Shown here in pieces: positions 1 to 8,323 of a DNA stretch of 33,831 nucleotides. Location: assembly GCA_945862355.1 (NCBI GenBank), contig CAMAYR010000028.1:1-33831 (forward strand), written 5' to 3'. Both the position numbers and the translations under genes were made by a program. Every line of letters starts with the position of its first letter. Positions within the stretch are counted from its first letter, which is position 1. The notes under the pieces were generated by a model that saw only the letters and a list, made by a program, of their open reading frames with translations, did not search any database and was not told the origin of the DNA. The stretch comes from Devosia equisanguinis (GTDB taxonomy: Bacteria > Pseudomonadota > Alphaproteobacteria > Rhizobiales > Hyphomicrobiaceae).

Positions 1-623
1 AGGCGTTCACCTGCCAACTCGCCGTGCTCGCCTGCCTCGCCATCGCGCTCGGCCGGGCGCGGGGCCACATCGACGCGGCCAAGGAGCGCGAACTCGTGCA
101 GGCGCTTGTGGAGGTGCCGCGTCACATCTCGCAATTGGTGCGCCACGAGCACAAGTTCGAGGAGCTGGCGCATTTCTTGGCCAAGGCGCAGGACGTGATC
201 TATCTCGGCCGGGGCATCAACTACCCCATCGCGCTCGAAGGTGCACTGAAGCTCAAGGAGATCTCCTACATCCATGCCGAGGGCTACGCTGCCGGCGAAC
301 TCAAGCACGGGCCGATCGCGCTGATCGACGAGAACGTGCCGGTCGTCGTGGTCGCGCCGAAGGACGAGCTTTTCGAGAAGACGGTTTCCAACATGCAGGA
401 GGTCGCCGCGCGCGGTGGGCAGATCATCATGGTGTCGGACGCCGATCCCGACGAGGCCGGCTGCCGGCTCGCCGCCCACATCCCGATGCCTGATGCGCAT
501 CCATTCACGAACCCGCTGATTTATGCCGTGCCGGTTCAGTTGATCGCCTATCACACGGCGGTGCAGATGGGCACGGACGTGGACCAGCCACGTAACCTGG
601 CGAAGTCCGTCACTGTGGAATAG
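1..623 (+). CDS. glmS: Glucosamine-6-phosphate synthase (isomerizing), C-terminal part
   Basis: Partial gene entering from the left edge; the frame is open from base 3 and stops at TAG 621-623. GlmS makes glucosamine-6-phosphate from fructose-6-phosphate and glutamine, the first step towards UDP-GlcNAc for peptidoglycan and LPS, in the cytoplasm. About 206 residues of the sugar isomerase (second SIS) domain are present. The GALKLKEISYIHAEG stretch followed by GELKHGP contains the expected Glu/Lys and His of the isomerase site, and the protein ends in RNLAKSVTVE, the family's typical C-terminus with its active-site lysine. The N-terminal glutaminase domain and first SIS domain lie outside the window. 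Codon use and stop position look normal, so this is an edge truncation rather than a pseudogene. Confidence 0.97.
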   Translation, partial: AFTCQLAVLACLAIALGRARGHIDAAKERELVQALVEVPRHISQLVRHEHKFEELAHFLAKAQDVIYLGRGINYPIALEGALKLKEISYIHAEGYAAGELKHGPIALIDENVPVVVVAPKDELFEKTVSNMQEVAARGGQIIMVSDADPDEAGCRLAAHIPMPDAHPFTNPLIYAVPVQLIAYHTAVQMGTDVDQPRNLAKSVTVE

Positions 624-854
624 CGAGCCGGGTGCTCGGCCGATCTGCTGCGGCGTCCGGTGGGTGAGCTCTCTTCGTCGGCCCAGTATTGCCTTATTCG
701 AAGTCTAAGGCCGGTGTGGGCGGGCGATTGATCGCGCGCTCTCCCATCGAAATCGTGGATGTCTTGTCCTGATAATTTGATTGCCGAGGCCAATTGGCAT
801 TAGCTGACGTCAGAGATTCTGTGCGGGGCGTAAGGAAGCCGAGGGATTTTGCCC

Positions 855-2285
855 ATGACCCCGTCCTGGCGACGGTGCCTTTTAGCTGCAGTGGCCCTCG
901 GGATCGTCGCGAGCGCTCCGGTTGCGGGTGCGCAGCAGGCGACGACCGGTGGGAAGCCAGCGGCTGCGTCTCAAAGCAAGGCGGCGACCTCGAAATCGCA
1001 GGCGGACAAGCGTAAGCCGGCTTCTAAAGTTACTGCTGCCAAAGGTGCCAAGGCTGCGAAGGCCGATCCGGCTGCTGCTCAAGGCGAGGTCGAGGCCGGT
1101 ATCAATGCGCTCGGCCAGGGTCGTCTCGATGCCGCCGTAGCCAGCCTCAGCAACGCAGTTTCCGCAGGTAGCCTGCCCTCGGCCCAAACGGCACGTGCGC
1201 TTTATTATCGCGGCGTGGCGCACCGCCGGCAGAGTAAGCCGGCGCTGGCGATCTCCGATCTCACGAATGCACTCTGGATCAAGGCCGGGCTCACGGAGGA
1301 TCAGAGGGCGGACGCGCTGCAGCAACGCTCCGGGGCCTATCGCGAGGCTGGATTGCCGGATCAGGCCGATCCTCCCAGCTCCCGCAAAGTATTGAATGCC
1401 AAGGCCGGCTCGGCTACGGCGCCGTTCGCTGGCGTGGCACCGGCAGCCCCGTCGGGTTCGTCGACCACGCTGTCCAGTGCCGGTGGGTTCATTAGCTCGC
1501 TGTTCGGAGCCGGTGCGCCGGCGCCGGCTGTTGCAACTGGGCCAGCGGCTGCGCCCAAGGCCGAGGTTGCTGCGGCGGCAGTGGCTCCCAGAGTGGCTCC
1601 CAGAGTGGCTCCCAGAGTGGCTCCCAATACGACGGCGAGCATTCCGGCACGGCCTGTCGCAACACAAGCTCAAGCTGCGGCACCCGCTGCGCTGCCATCG
1701 ACGGGCCAGCGGCAGGCAACGCGCTCGGTCCCAGTCTACTCATCCGTCGATACTTCACTGCCGGCCGGTTTCCAGGATATGGGCGCACCGGTTCGCCATG
1801 TGGAGGTCAGCACCACCGCGCGGGCAGCACAGCCTCAGCCCGCAACGCCGCCAGGAACGGTTGCCCGATCCTGGGAGGATACGACGAAAGTGAAGCAGGC
1901 TCGGCCTGCGGCTGCGGCCAGTGGCCCGGCCAAGGATTCTTCCCGTGCCGTGGCCAAGCCCGCAGCCAAGGTTGCGTCGATGCCGCCAGTGCCGGTGGCA
2001 CAACCAAAAGGGAAGGTGACTGTGGCTCCAGTCGGCGGCAACGTGGTGATCCAGGTTGCGGCAGTACGCAGCGCTCAGGAGGCCCAGGGGGTAACCGCGA
2101 AGCTCGAGGCGCAGTTCGCAGCCGAACTGGCGGGGCGCGCGCCCGTGATCGATCAGGTTTCAGCCGGTAATTTCGGGATGTTCTATCGTGTGCAGGTAGG
2201 TCCCTTCGCTTCGGTGCGCGAGACTGCGGGGCTTTGCGCGAAGCTCAAGAGCGGCGGATTGGATTGCCGTGTGGTCGGCCAGTAG
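855..2285 (+). CDS. Secreted TPR/SPOR-domain protein
   Basis: A 476-residue envelope protein. The start is taken as ATG 855 rather than the in-frame TTG 849 because it gives a clean signal peptide (MTPSWRRCLL, a hydrophobic core, then APVAGAQQ, cleavage near residue 26). Residues about 78-165 contain two or three TPR-like helical repeats (GINALGQGRLDAAVASLSNA; ALYYRGVAHRRQSKPALAIS). A long Ala/Pro/Val-rich linker follows, including a short tandem repeat at bases 1581-1625. The last 80 or so residues form a SPOR domain (VIQVAAVRSAQEA ... FYRVQVGPFASVRE ... GLDCRVV). SPOR domains bind denuded septal glycan strands, so a cell-division or peptidoglycan-linked periplasmic role is likely (inference). 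TPR-plus-SPOR architecture is common in Hyphomicrobiales; the linker varies and carries little information. Confidence 0.9.
   Translation: MTPSWRRCLLAAVALGIVASAPVAGAQQATTGGKPAAASQSKAATSKSQADKRKPASKVTAAKGAKAAKADPAAAQGEVEAGINALGQGRLDAAVASLSNAVSAGSLPSAQTARALYYRGVAHRRQSKPALAISDLTNALWIKAGLTEDQRADALQQRSGAYREAGLPDQADPPSSRKVLNAKAGSATAPFAGVAPAAPSGSSTTLSSAGGFISSLFGAGAPAPAVATGPAAAPKAEVAAAAVAPRVAPRVAPRVAPNTTASIPARPVATQAQAAAPAALPSTGQRQATRSVPVYSSVDTSLPAGFQDMGAPVRHVEVSTTARAAQPQPATPPGTVARSWEDTTKVKQARPAAAASGPAKDSSRAVAKPAAKVASMPPVPVAQPKGKVTVAPVGGNVVIQVAAVRSAQEAQGVTAKLEAQFAAELAGRAPVIDQVSAGNFGMFYRVQVGPFASVRETAGLCAKLKSGGLDCRVVGQ
1581..1625 (+). repeat. 12-bp tandem repeat, 3.75 copies, in SPOR protein linker
   Basis: The unit GTGGCTCCCAGA occurs at 1581-1592, 1593-1604 and 1605-1616, then a partial copy at 1617-1625, with no mismatch. 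It is in frame and encodes repeated Val-Ala-Pro-Arg in the disordered linker. Identity at the DNA level, not only in protein, points to recent duplication. Confidence 0.95.
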
Positions 2286-2521
2286 TCGAGCCTCTCGCTA
2301 TTCGGGCACTGTTCCCGGCCAGCACGCTGCGAAACAGACGTTCATGGTAGAACTTTTCGTCAATTGCGCGAAGTACCTGTCCGGCTAAAGCTGGCTGCTG
2401 GCACGTCAGCCCATACTTGCTTCATGGCTCGTGCGATGGCGCAGTCGATAGCCGGTCCGAGGGCATTGCGGTGAGTGTGATAAAGCGCAGAGCCGGCCCT
2501 ACCGTGAGCGGCGGAGGACCA

Positions 2522-3250
2522 GTGGACCCCATGGAAAAGGGCCCGACCGCCAATCCGTGGGCCGTGGGGGCGCGGCTGAGGGACTATTTCCTCACCGGTC
2601 TCGTGATCGTCGGGCCGGTCGCTATCACCGTCTATCTCGTATGGTGGTTCATCTCCTATGTGGATCAGTGGGTAAGGCCATTGGTGCCACGGATCTACAA
2701 TCCCGAGACGTACCTGCCGTTCGCGGTGCCGGGGTTCGGATTGTTGTTCTCCATCGTCGGGTTGACGCTGATCGGGGCGCTTGCTGCAAACTTGTTGGGG
2801 CGCACGTTGATCTCGGCCAGCGAGATGTTCGTCGATCGTATGCCGATCGTGCGGAACCTCTATCGTGGCCTGAAGCAGATGTTCGAGTCGGTTGCGGCAG
2901 CGGCTCAGCCGCAACGGCCGGTGATGCGCGTGGGCCTGCTGGAGTTTCCCTCGAAGGGCATCTGGTCGCTCGTCTATGTTACGGGAGAGGCCAGCGGCGA
3001 GCTGCAGGAGCTGGCGCTGGGCGGCGAGAAAGACAATCTCATCGTGTGGATGCCGACGGGCTTCATGCCGCCGACGGGCTTCGTCTGCGTGGTGCCGCGC
3101 AAGGACGTGGTGCCGCTGAAGATGAGCGTTGAGGATGCGGCGAAGATTGTGATGACGGCGGGCATGGTCACGCCCGAGTACCAAGCCCAGCTACAGGAGT
3201 TGGCAGGCTCGGCTGCCCAGGCGGGCGAGGACAAGCCACTGCGCACGTAG
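2522..3250 (+). CDS. DUF502 family inner-membrane protein
   Basis: About 242 residues. Two strong membrane segments are visible: LTGLVIVGPVAITVYLVWWF near the N-terminus and FGLLFSIVGLTLIGALAANL about 50 residues on. A conserved soluble region follows (DRMPIVRNLYRGLKQMFES; EFPSKGIWSLVYVTGE; VWMPTGFMPPTGFVCVVPR), ending in a cytoplasmic-type helical tail. This matches the DUF502 family, whose function is not established. The frame is open upstream to a TTG at 2417. GTG 2522 is preferred because GGAGG (2513-2517) lies 4 nt upstream; ATG 2531 and GTG 2471 remain possible. It follows the SPOR gene by about 235 bp and is convergent with the TraX-like gene. Confidence 0.9.
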   Translation: MDPMEKGPTANPWAVGARLRDYFLTGLVIVGPVAITVYLVWWFISYVDQWVRPLVPRIYNPETYLPFAVPGFGLLFSIVGLTLIGALAANLLGRTLISASEMFVDRMPIVRNLYRGLKQMFESVAAAAQPQRPVMRVGLLEFPSKGIWSLVYVTGEASGELQELALGGEKDNLIVWMPTGFMPPTGFVCVVPRKDVVPLKMSVEDAAKIVMTAGMVTPEYQAQLQELAGSAAQAGEDKPLRT

Positions 3251-3279
3251 CGCTGCCGAGGCTGTCGAGGCCTTCGAGC

Positions 3280-4065
3280 TCAGCTGTCTTCCTCATCGGT
3301 GACGGCAGCGGGCGCGTCCATCATCGACCAGGCGAGGAGTTGCAGGGCGGCGAGGTGGGCGGCGTATATCCACAGCGTATTGCGGCCGGTCCAGCTCAGC
3401 AGTGGCACGAGAGCGGCAGGGGCCGCGATGTCGCGCCGCTCGAAGCTGGTGAGGGCAAGGATCGTGGCCGCCAGGACGGCGACGCAGGCGGTTGCTTGGA
3501 GCGGCGTGAAGTCGAAGTGAAGGATCGCGGCGAGACTGATGGCGACTAAGGCGGCCAGGCCCGTCGCCTGACGTGCGGGTTTTTGGGGCCGGATGCCCTG
3601 ATCGAGCCTGACGGCGGCGCCGAGCAGGGCCAGGATCGGCACTTCCGTGCCGTACTCCAGGAACTCGTTGACTGGCACGGTGAGGAGGCCGAGCACCGCG
3701 GCGAGTGGCACCAGAAAAAGCGGATTGCTCGCATGAACCCGGTCGACGAAGGGCATTGCTGCGCGCGTCAGGGCGAGCGTCACCAGGATGTCGAGGGGAT
3801 GGTTCTCTTCGCCGGGGAAGAGCCAACGGTTGAGCAATGACAGCCCCAGGCCCAGGCCGATCCACGAGGGCGGGATACGGCTCGAAGCGGAATAGCCGAT
3901 GAGAAAGCCGAAGATCACGGCGACTGGCCGGCCCGCCACGCGCAACCAGGCGTTCTCGAAAAGGTAGAGCCCGACGTGGTCTGCCAGCATAAGCACGACC
4001 GCGACGGTCTTCAGCAGATCGATCGTCGAGACGGCCCGAGGAGGCGCGCCAGCCGCAAGGCTCAT
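3280..4065 (-). CDS. TraX-like / acyltransferase-type polytopic membrane protein
   Basis: A 261-residue integral membrane protein with about seven hydrophobic segments. The N-terminal STIDLLKTVAVVLMLADHVG and C-terminal LSWTGRNTLWIYAAHLAAL are typical of the TraX family, which belongs to the acyltransferase-3-like membrane superfamily. F-plasmid TraX acetylates pilin; chromosomal homologues in bacteria without F pili have no assigned substrate, so only a general acyl-transfer role is inferred. The start is ATG 4065 with GGA about 8 nt upstream. It ends 29 bp from the convergent DUF502 gene. The antisense reading frames over this region lack family motifs and were discarded. Confidence 0.78.
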   Translation of the reverse strand: MSLAAGAPPRAVSTIDLLKTVAVVLMLADHVGLYLFENAWLRVAGRPVAVIFGFLIGYSASSRIPPSWIGLGLGLSLLNRWLFPGEENHPLDILVTLALTRAAMPFVDRVHASNPLFLVPLAAVLGLLTVPVNEFLEYGTEVPILALLGAAVRLDQGIRPQKPARQATGLAALVAISLAAILHFDFTPLQATACVAVLAATILALTSFERRDIAAPAALVPLLSWTGRNTLWIYAAHLAALQLLAWSMMDAPAAVTDEEDS

Positions 4066-4190
4066 GATGCATTCCGGGCCAAGTCTGAGGAGACTTACCT
4101 ACAATGGCTCGGAAGGACGCCACTCAGCAAGGGGCGAACGACATCCGCCCTCGGGCTCTGCCAGAGCGCTGCGTGCAGCCTGGAACCCAT

Positions 4191-4297
4191 CATACCGGAA
4201 AACCAGATGCTCGACCCTTTGTCGGGCATTTGGTTTTCCGGTATGCGCGCGCAGGGTTGGTGTCGCGGCTGCGCGCAAGCAAAAGTGTGATACTGGC
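4191..4297 (+). repeat. Dispersed hairpin repeat, copy 1
   Basis: A near-perfect inverted repeat: arms 4191-4215 and 4221-4245 (25 bp each) around a 5-nt CCTTT loop. The only two imperfections are G-T wobbles when read on the + strand. It is followed by GC-rich sequence that also recurs near 29155-29200 (CGCGCGCAGGG, GCGGCTGCG, GCAAG). It occupies the 296-bp spacer between the fused TRAP permease and the TraX-like gene, about 120 bp past the permease stop. No coding sequence is seen in the spacer. It could be a REP-like element, a structured RNA or a degenerate miniature element. Confidence 0.8.
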
Positions 4298-4361
4298 GAC
4301 TGCCTCGACGCTCGAGTGAATCCTTCTGTGGGCCGGTATCAGCCTTTCAAACTGCGATCCG

Positions 4362-6368
4362 TCAGGCCGCGTCGGCTGCGGCTGCCCGGCTGCTGCGGAA
4401 CTTGTAGTCGAGGATGAGCACGAGGCTCCCGACGATCACGGCGACGACGCTTACATACCAGGGAATGGCCACGCCGACGCTGGCACTGGGCACGACGGCC
4501 AGACCGCCGATCAGGATCATCAGAAGTCGGTAGGGCCAGCCGATGCGCTCCTGGAAGTAGCCCACGATCCCGATTGTGACGAAGTAGACGCCGACGAGCG
4601 CGGTGATGGTATCCATCGCAATCTGCTCGGCGGATCCGATCAGCAGCAGCGTCGGTGACAGCACGAACATGATCGGAAGAGCGAACTTCGTCCAGCCGAT
4701 CAGGCATGCGGCCCATGCCGTCTCCATCACGCCCGCTTTCGATATGTTGGCGGCGGCAAAGGCTGCCAGCGCCACGGGCGGAGTAATCATCGACAACATG
4801 CCGAAGTAGAGGATGAACATGTGGGCCGCCAGCTTCGGCACGCCCGCGTCGATCAGCGACGGGGCGATCAGCGTGGCGAGCAGCACGTAGACGGCGGTCG
4901 TCGGCATTCCCATGCCGAGGATGATGCTGATGACGGCTGCAACTGCCAGCAGCATGAAGATGTTCAGTCCGGCGACCTTCACGAGCAGCAGCGTGAGGGC
5001 GTATGCCAGCCCGGTCGCGCTCAGGATACCGATGACGATGCCCGCTCCGGCGAGCGTCATGAACAGGTCGGACGTGTTGCGGCCCGTCGATGACAGCGCG
5101 TGCCAGACGTCCGAGATTTTCAGGCGCTTGCCGCGATAGCTGCGCGACAGTCCGACCAGGAACATCACCACCGATGCGCCGATGGCGGCGAGCTCGGGCG
5201 AAGTTCGCCAAACGAACATGATCAGAATGAGCGCGATGAATGGCACTAGGAAGTGCCAGCCGTCGCGCATCACCTGGCCGACGGTCTCGGTCACCTCGGT
5301 CAGGCGCTGCAGTCGCTCGCGCCCGGCGATGAGGTCGACCTGCCAGTACAGGCCCCAGTAGTAGAGGATGGCCGGGATCGTCGCGGCCAGCGCGATCTCG
5401 GGATAGGGCATCTCGATGAACTCGGCCATCAGAAAGGCGGCAGCGCCCATCACGGGAGGGGCGAGCTGCCCGCCTGTCGAGGCAACGGCCTCGATGGCGC
5501 CAGCGTCGCGCGCGGTGTAGCCCGTGCGCTTCATCATCGGGATGGTGAACACGCCGACGGATGCGACGCTCGAGATCGAGCTGCCGGATATCGTGCCGAA
5601 CATGGCCGAGCCGACAACGCAGATCTTGGCGGGGCCGCCGCGCCGGCGCCCCATGGTCGCGGTGGCGATATCCATGAAGAAATCACCGCCGCCGGCCCGC
5701 GTCAGCAGATCGCCGAGCAGGATGTACATGATGACGATGGTAGAGCCGACGACGAGCGGCGTGCCGAAGATCGCGGACGGATCGAAGCCCAGATAGACGG
5801 CGAGCGTGATCGGGTTCTGCTGCTTACCGCGAATCTCGAGGGGAACCAGATGGGCCACCATCGCGTAGGCGATGAAGGTCAGCACGACGATGAAGAGCCC
5901 CATGCCCGTGACGCGGCGCAGCCCTTCAAGCGTGAGCAGCACAATGACGACGCTGAGCACCAGCACCTCCTCGGTACGGTAGGCGACGTCGCCCAGCAGG
6001 CGCTCGTAATCGAAGCAGATGTAGAGGGCGACTGCCAGACCGACGAGGCCGAGCAGGAAGTCGTGAACGGCAAGGCCTGCCTGACGCTTGCCGCGCCAAT
6101 CGACCGAGTTGTAAGCCAGGACGGTAGACAGCCCGAGCACGAGCACGAGGAACTGCTCGCGATAGAAAGCCTGGCCGAACAGGTATGGCACGTTGCAGGC
6201 CCAGGCGAGACACAGCGACGTCAAGGCCACGCCGGCCAATGTCGCGGTCCATCGATGAAGCCAATGGCCGGGCTCGCGCGTTCCACCGCCCTCGCCGGAC
6301 GAACCTATCTCGTGCTCGACCAAGTGGGGGGCAGCGCTGGCAGCGGTCGGATTGGGGGGGACGGCCAT
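4362..6368 (-). CDS. TRAP transporter fused permease (4TM/12TM)
   Basis: A 668-residue inner-membrane protein in which the small DctQ-like and large DctM-like subunits are fused, as usual for TAXI-type TRAP systems. The soluble N-terminal 40 residues lead into about four helices, then the long permease with family signatures GGQLAPPVMGAAAFLMAEF and GMGMPTTAVYVLLATLIAP. It would move an organic acid or similar substrate, delivered by the periplasmic TAXI protein, using an ion gradient; the substrate cannot be read from sequence. ATG 6368 is the start (MAVPPNPTAA), with no strong ribosome-binding site. The TAXI gene lies 134 bp upstream on the same strand, so the two are presumably cotranscribed. 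The long + strand frame across this gene (5253-6386) is a GC-bias shadow. Confidence 0.95.
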   Translation of the reverse strand: MAVPPNPTAASAAPHLVEHEIGSSGEGGGTREPGHWLHRWTATLAGVALTSLCLAWACNVPYLFGQAFYREQFLVLVLGLSTVLAYNSVDWRGKRQAGLAVHDFLLGLVGLAVALYICFDYERLLGDVAYRTEEVLVLSVVIVLLTLEGLRRVTGMGLFIVVLTFIAYAMVAHLVPLEIRGKQQNPITLAVYLGFDPSAIFGTPLVVGSTIVIMYILLGDLLTRAGGGDFFMDIATATMGRRRGGPAKICVVGSAMFGTISGSSISSVASVGVFTIPMMKRTGYTARDAGAIEAVASTGGQLAPPVMGAAAFLMAEFIEMPYPEIALAATIPAILYYWGLYWQVDLIAGRERLQRLTEVTETVGQVMRDGWHFLVPFIALILIMFVWRTSPELAAIGASVVMFLVGLSRSYRGKRLKISDVWHALSSTGRNTSDLFMTLAGAGIVIGILSATGLAYALTLLLVKVAGLNIFMLLAVAAVISIILGMGMPTTAVYVLLATLIAPSLIDAGVPKLAAHMFILYFGMLSMITPPVALAAFAAANISKAGVMETAWAACLIGWTKFALPIMFVLSPTLLLIGSAEQIAMDTITALVGVYFVTIGIVGYFQERIGWPYRLLMILIGGLAVVPSASVGVAIPWYVSVVAVIVGSLVLILDYKFRSSRAAAADAA

Positions 6369-6438
6369 GTCGGTTACCCGGGATAAAGTTTAATGCCGTT
6401 GCGGCAGCGCGGCGCGCGATCGGATGTGCGCCGGATCG

Positions 6439-6481
6439 TGTCGACGGCCCCGCCGCGCCTGGCGCAGGGAGGCCGTCGACA
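6439..6481 (-). promoter_or_regulatory. Intercistronic stem-loop between TAXI and TRAP genes
   Basis: A perfect 11-bp inverted repeat, TGTCGACGGCC at 6439-6449 and its complement at 6471-6481. The 21-nt loop can itself pair CGCC with GGCG. On the transcribed strand it begins about 21 nt after the TAXI stop codon and has no T-run. This fits an mRNA-stabilising or partial-termination hairpin that raises binding-protein expression over the permease, an arrangement known from other binding-protein transporters; the role here is inferred. Confidence 0.6.
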
Positions 6482-6502
6482 GGTTCGAGGTCTAGCCGGC
6501 CA

Positions 6503-7471
6503 TCAGCCCTTCGGCGGCCACTGGCCGGTTTCCTTGTAGAACTTGATCGCGCCGGGGTGCCACGGCACGCCGATCTCCTGGGTCATCGCCTTGGGGTCGA
6601 AGCCGCGGAAGACGGGATGGCCGGCGACGAGCGCGGGCTTGTTGTCGTGGAGCGTCTTGACGATGTTGTAGACCACGTCGTCGGACATCTTGGCGTTCGT
6701 CGAGAAGAAGATGTTGTAGGCCATGATCGTAGTCGGTACTGCAACGCCGACCGTGTGAGGAGCAGGTTGGATCAGGATCGGACGCGCGGGCAGGATCTTG
6801 CGGATCGCCGTCATCGCATCGGGCGTCGATTTCATGTTGAGAAACCGCACGCCGCCGCGCGAGGACAGATTGGCATGAGCCTGCCGGATCTGGGCGACGC
6901 CCATGGCGATGGTCGCGGCATCGACTTTGCCTTCGCCGAGTAGATCGACACCGGAGAACAGGCTCTGGGTGGGAACGCCTGTGACGTCCTTCATCGTCAG
7001 GCCTTCCGTCGCCAGCACCGCGTCCTGAAGGATGCGGCCAGTGCTCTGGGCGTTGTAGCCGGAGGGGATGCGCTTGCCTTTCAGATCGGCGATGGTCTTG
7101 ATCGGGGAATCGCCCGGAACGACGACGCCGAGCGTCAACGGAAAGGTGACCGCCATCAATCGCAGGTTCGGGCTCGGGCGCTTGAAGTTGCCGGTGCCTT
7201 TAAAGGCGGTCATGGAGTCGTCGACGTTGGTGAAGCCGAAATCGATATCGCCGGCATTCATCTGGGGAATGTAGGTCGACGAGCCGCCCGTGGGCTGCAC
7301 GCGAACCTGCATCTTGAGCTTCTCGTCGAGCAGCTTGCCGATGACGGCGCTACCCTGGAAGAAGACGGAGCCTTGAGGGTTCGATGCGATCACGCGCACT
7401 TGCTGTGCGTTGGCGGCACCGGTTGCCGCGACGGTCGCGGCGATACCAAAGCCAATGAGCTTTGCGAGCAT
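6503..7471 (-). CDS. TAXI-family TRAP transporter solute-binding protein
   Basis: A 322-residue periplasmic binding protein with signal peptide MLAKLIGFGIAATVAATGAANAQ. TAXI-family features follow: VRVIASNPQGSVFFQGSAVI at the mature N-terminus, then AGDIDFGFTNVDD, LRLMAVTFPLTLGVVVPGDS, IADLKGKRIPSGYNAQS and a C-terminal GVPWHPGAIKFYKETGQWP. It captures a small organic anion and delivers it to the fused permease encoded just downstream. The start ATG 7469-7471 is preceded by GGGAGGA with a 5-nt gap, an excellent ribosome-binding site. The first gene of the pair faces the long gene-free stretch 7472-8323, where its promoter should lie. Confidence 0.95.
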   Translation of the reverse strand: MLAKLIGFGIAATVAATGAANAQQVRVIASNPQGSVFFQGSAVIGKLLDEKLKMQVRVQPTGGSSTYIPQMNAGDIDFGFTNVDDSMTAFKGTGNFKRPSPNLRLMAVTFPLTLGVVVPGDSPIKTIADLKGKRIPSGYNAQSTGRILQDAVLATEGLTMKDVTGVPTQSLFSGVDLLGEGKVDAATIAMGVAQIRQAHANLSSRGGVRFLNMKSTPDAMTAIRKILPARPILIQPAPHTVGVAVPTTIMAYNIFFSTNAKMSDDVVYNIVKTLHDNKPALVAGHPVFRGFDPKAMTQEIGVPWHPGAIKFYKETGQWPPKG

Positions 7472-7991
7472 TCAGTCCTCCCTTGGGCCACATTCGGGCC
7501 CCACCCGCACGGGGGTATCGGATTGTTGACCTCGACGCGATCCAGACCAGAGGTGCGGAGCACAGTCTTGGGGGCAGTTTGCCTCCTCGGGGCGTGTCGT
7601 GTCCATTCAGGTATTCGGCCGAGTAGGGTACACGGCAATGGAAAAGCAGTCCCGCGGGAAAACGGCCGGGGCTGAGCGGAGTGGGAGCGAGGCGCAGCGT
7701 TAGGTTGGAGGCTTAGCGTGCGGAAAAAATTGCACAAAATTCATCTCTCTTGGCGCGTCAGGGTGTGCCCCGCGCTCGTGGAGAGCGGAGCGTCGCGACG
7801 AGGGTGTGTCGGCGCCGGTATCCCCATGTGCGGTTGACAGCGTGGACGTGTGCGTCGGTCGTTTGCGTTGGTTGTTTGCCGGCCTCTGGCGCGTCGGCTT
7901 GCCGGTCTGCGCACTTGATAAAGCGGGTGGCGCGGAGGCTGCGGATGCTCGGCGGTCTGTGTGGAGCGATCTGGCCAGATGAGCGTGTGAA

Positions 7992-8041
7992 CCTATTGCG
8001 ATGTAACTATATTGTTCAAGTAAACTTATTGCGGTAGATGA
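7992..8041 (+). promoter_or_regulatory. Possible promoter/operator of the imelysin operon
   Basis: An AT-rich island in otherwise GC-rich DNA. CCTATTGCG (7992-8000) recurs as CTTATTGCG (8025-8033), exactly 33 bp apart, about three helical turns. TTGCGA (7997-8002) followed 18 bp later by TAAACT (8021-8026) resembles a weak sigma-70 promoter. No canonical Fur, Irr or RirA box was recognised. Assignment is tentative. Confidence 0.25.
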
Positions 8042-8042
8042 T

Positions 8043-8082
8043 GGTGCGCAGGTGCGCAGGTGCGCAGGTGCGCAGGTGCGCA
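8043..8082 (+). repeat. Five-copy 8-bp tandem repeat
   Basis: GGTGCGCA is repeated five times without mismatch at 8043-8050, 8051-8058, 8059-8066, 8067-8074 and 8075-8082. It lies just downstream of the AT-rich patch and about 240 bp before the imelysin gene. An 8-bp unit is liable to slippage, so copy number may vary between strains. Confidence 0.97.
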
Positions 8083-8323
8083 GCCCGGGCTCCCAGGCTA
8101 GTGCCTACCATCAATCACCTGCATGGGACAGCCGTGGTCGCTTCTGGGTGCAAGCAGACGCCGGATTCAGCCACTGGGGCGGCACGGCTGTATCGCAGGA
8201 CGGATCGAGGTGGCGAAACATGGTCGGATTACCGATCTGTGCAGGCGGCATACAGCTTGGGTGCCGCCGAGCGAGCTGATGCTCGGTTAAAGAATGGCTC
8301 GTTTCATGGCGGGTAGGACATCC

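Larger units (their letters stand above)
7472..8323. other. 852-bp gene-free divergent region
   Basis: This lies between the TAXI gene (-) and the imelysin operon (+). Open frames here (for example 7750-8037 + and 7390-7737 -) show no family motifs and poor codon use, so no gene is supported. It holds an AT-rich patch (about 7990-8035), a 33-bp-spaced repeat and a five-copy 8-bp tandem repeat. The 210 bp between that repeat and the imelysin start could be a long 5' leader. Confidence 0.6.

Noticed and set aside
624-638. CGAGC/GCTCG hairpin after glmS as a terminator
   Set aside because: The stem is only 5 bp and has no T-tract, which is expected by chance in GC-rich DNA.
5253-6386. A 377-codon plus-strand open frame over the TRAP permease
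   Set aside because: It is an Asp/Gly/His-rich composition typical of an antisense shadow; the permease on the other strand is clear.
8043-8082. Could the tandem octamers, or the other repeats, be a CRISPR array
   Set aside because: The units are 8-15 bp and directly adjacent, with no spacers, and no cas gene is present.
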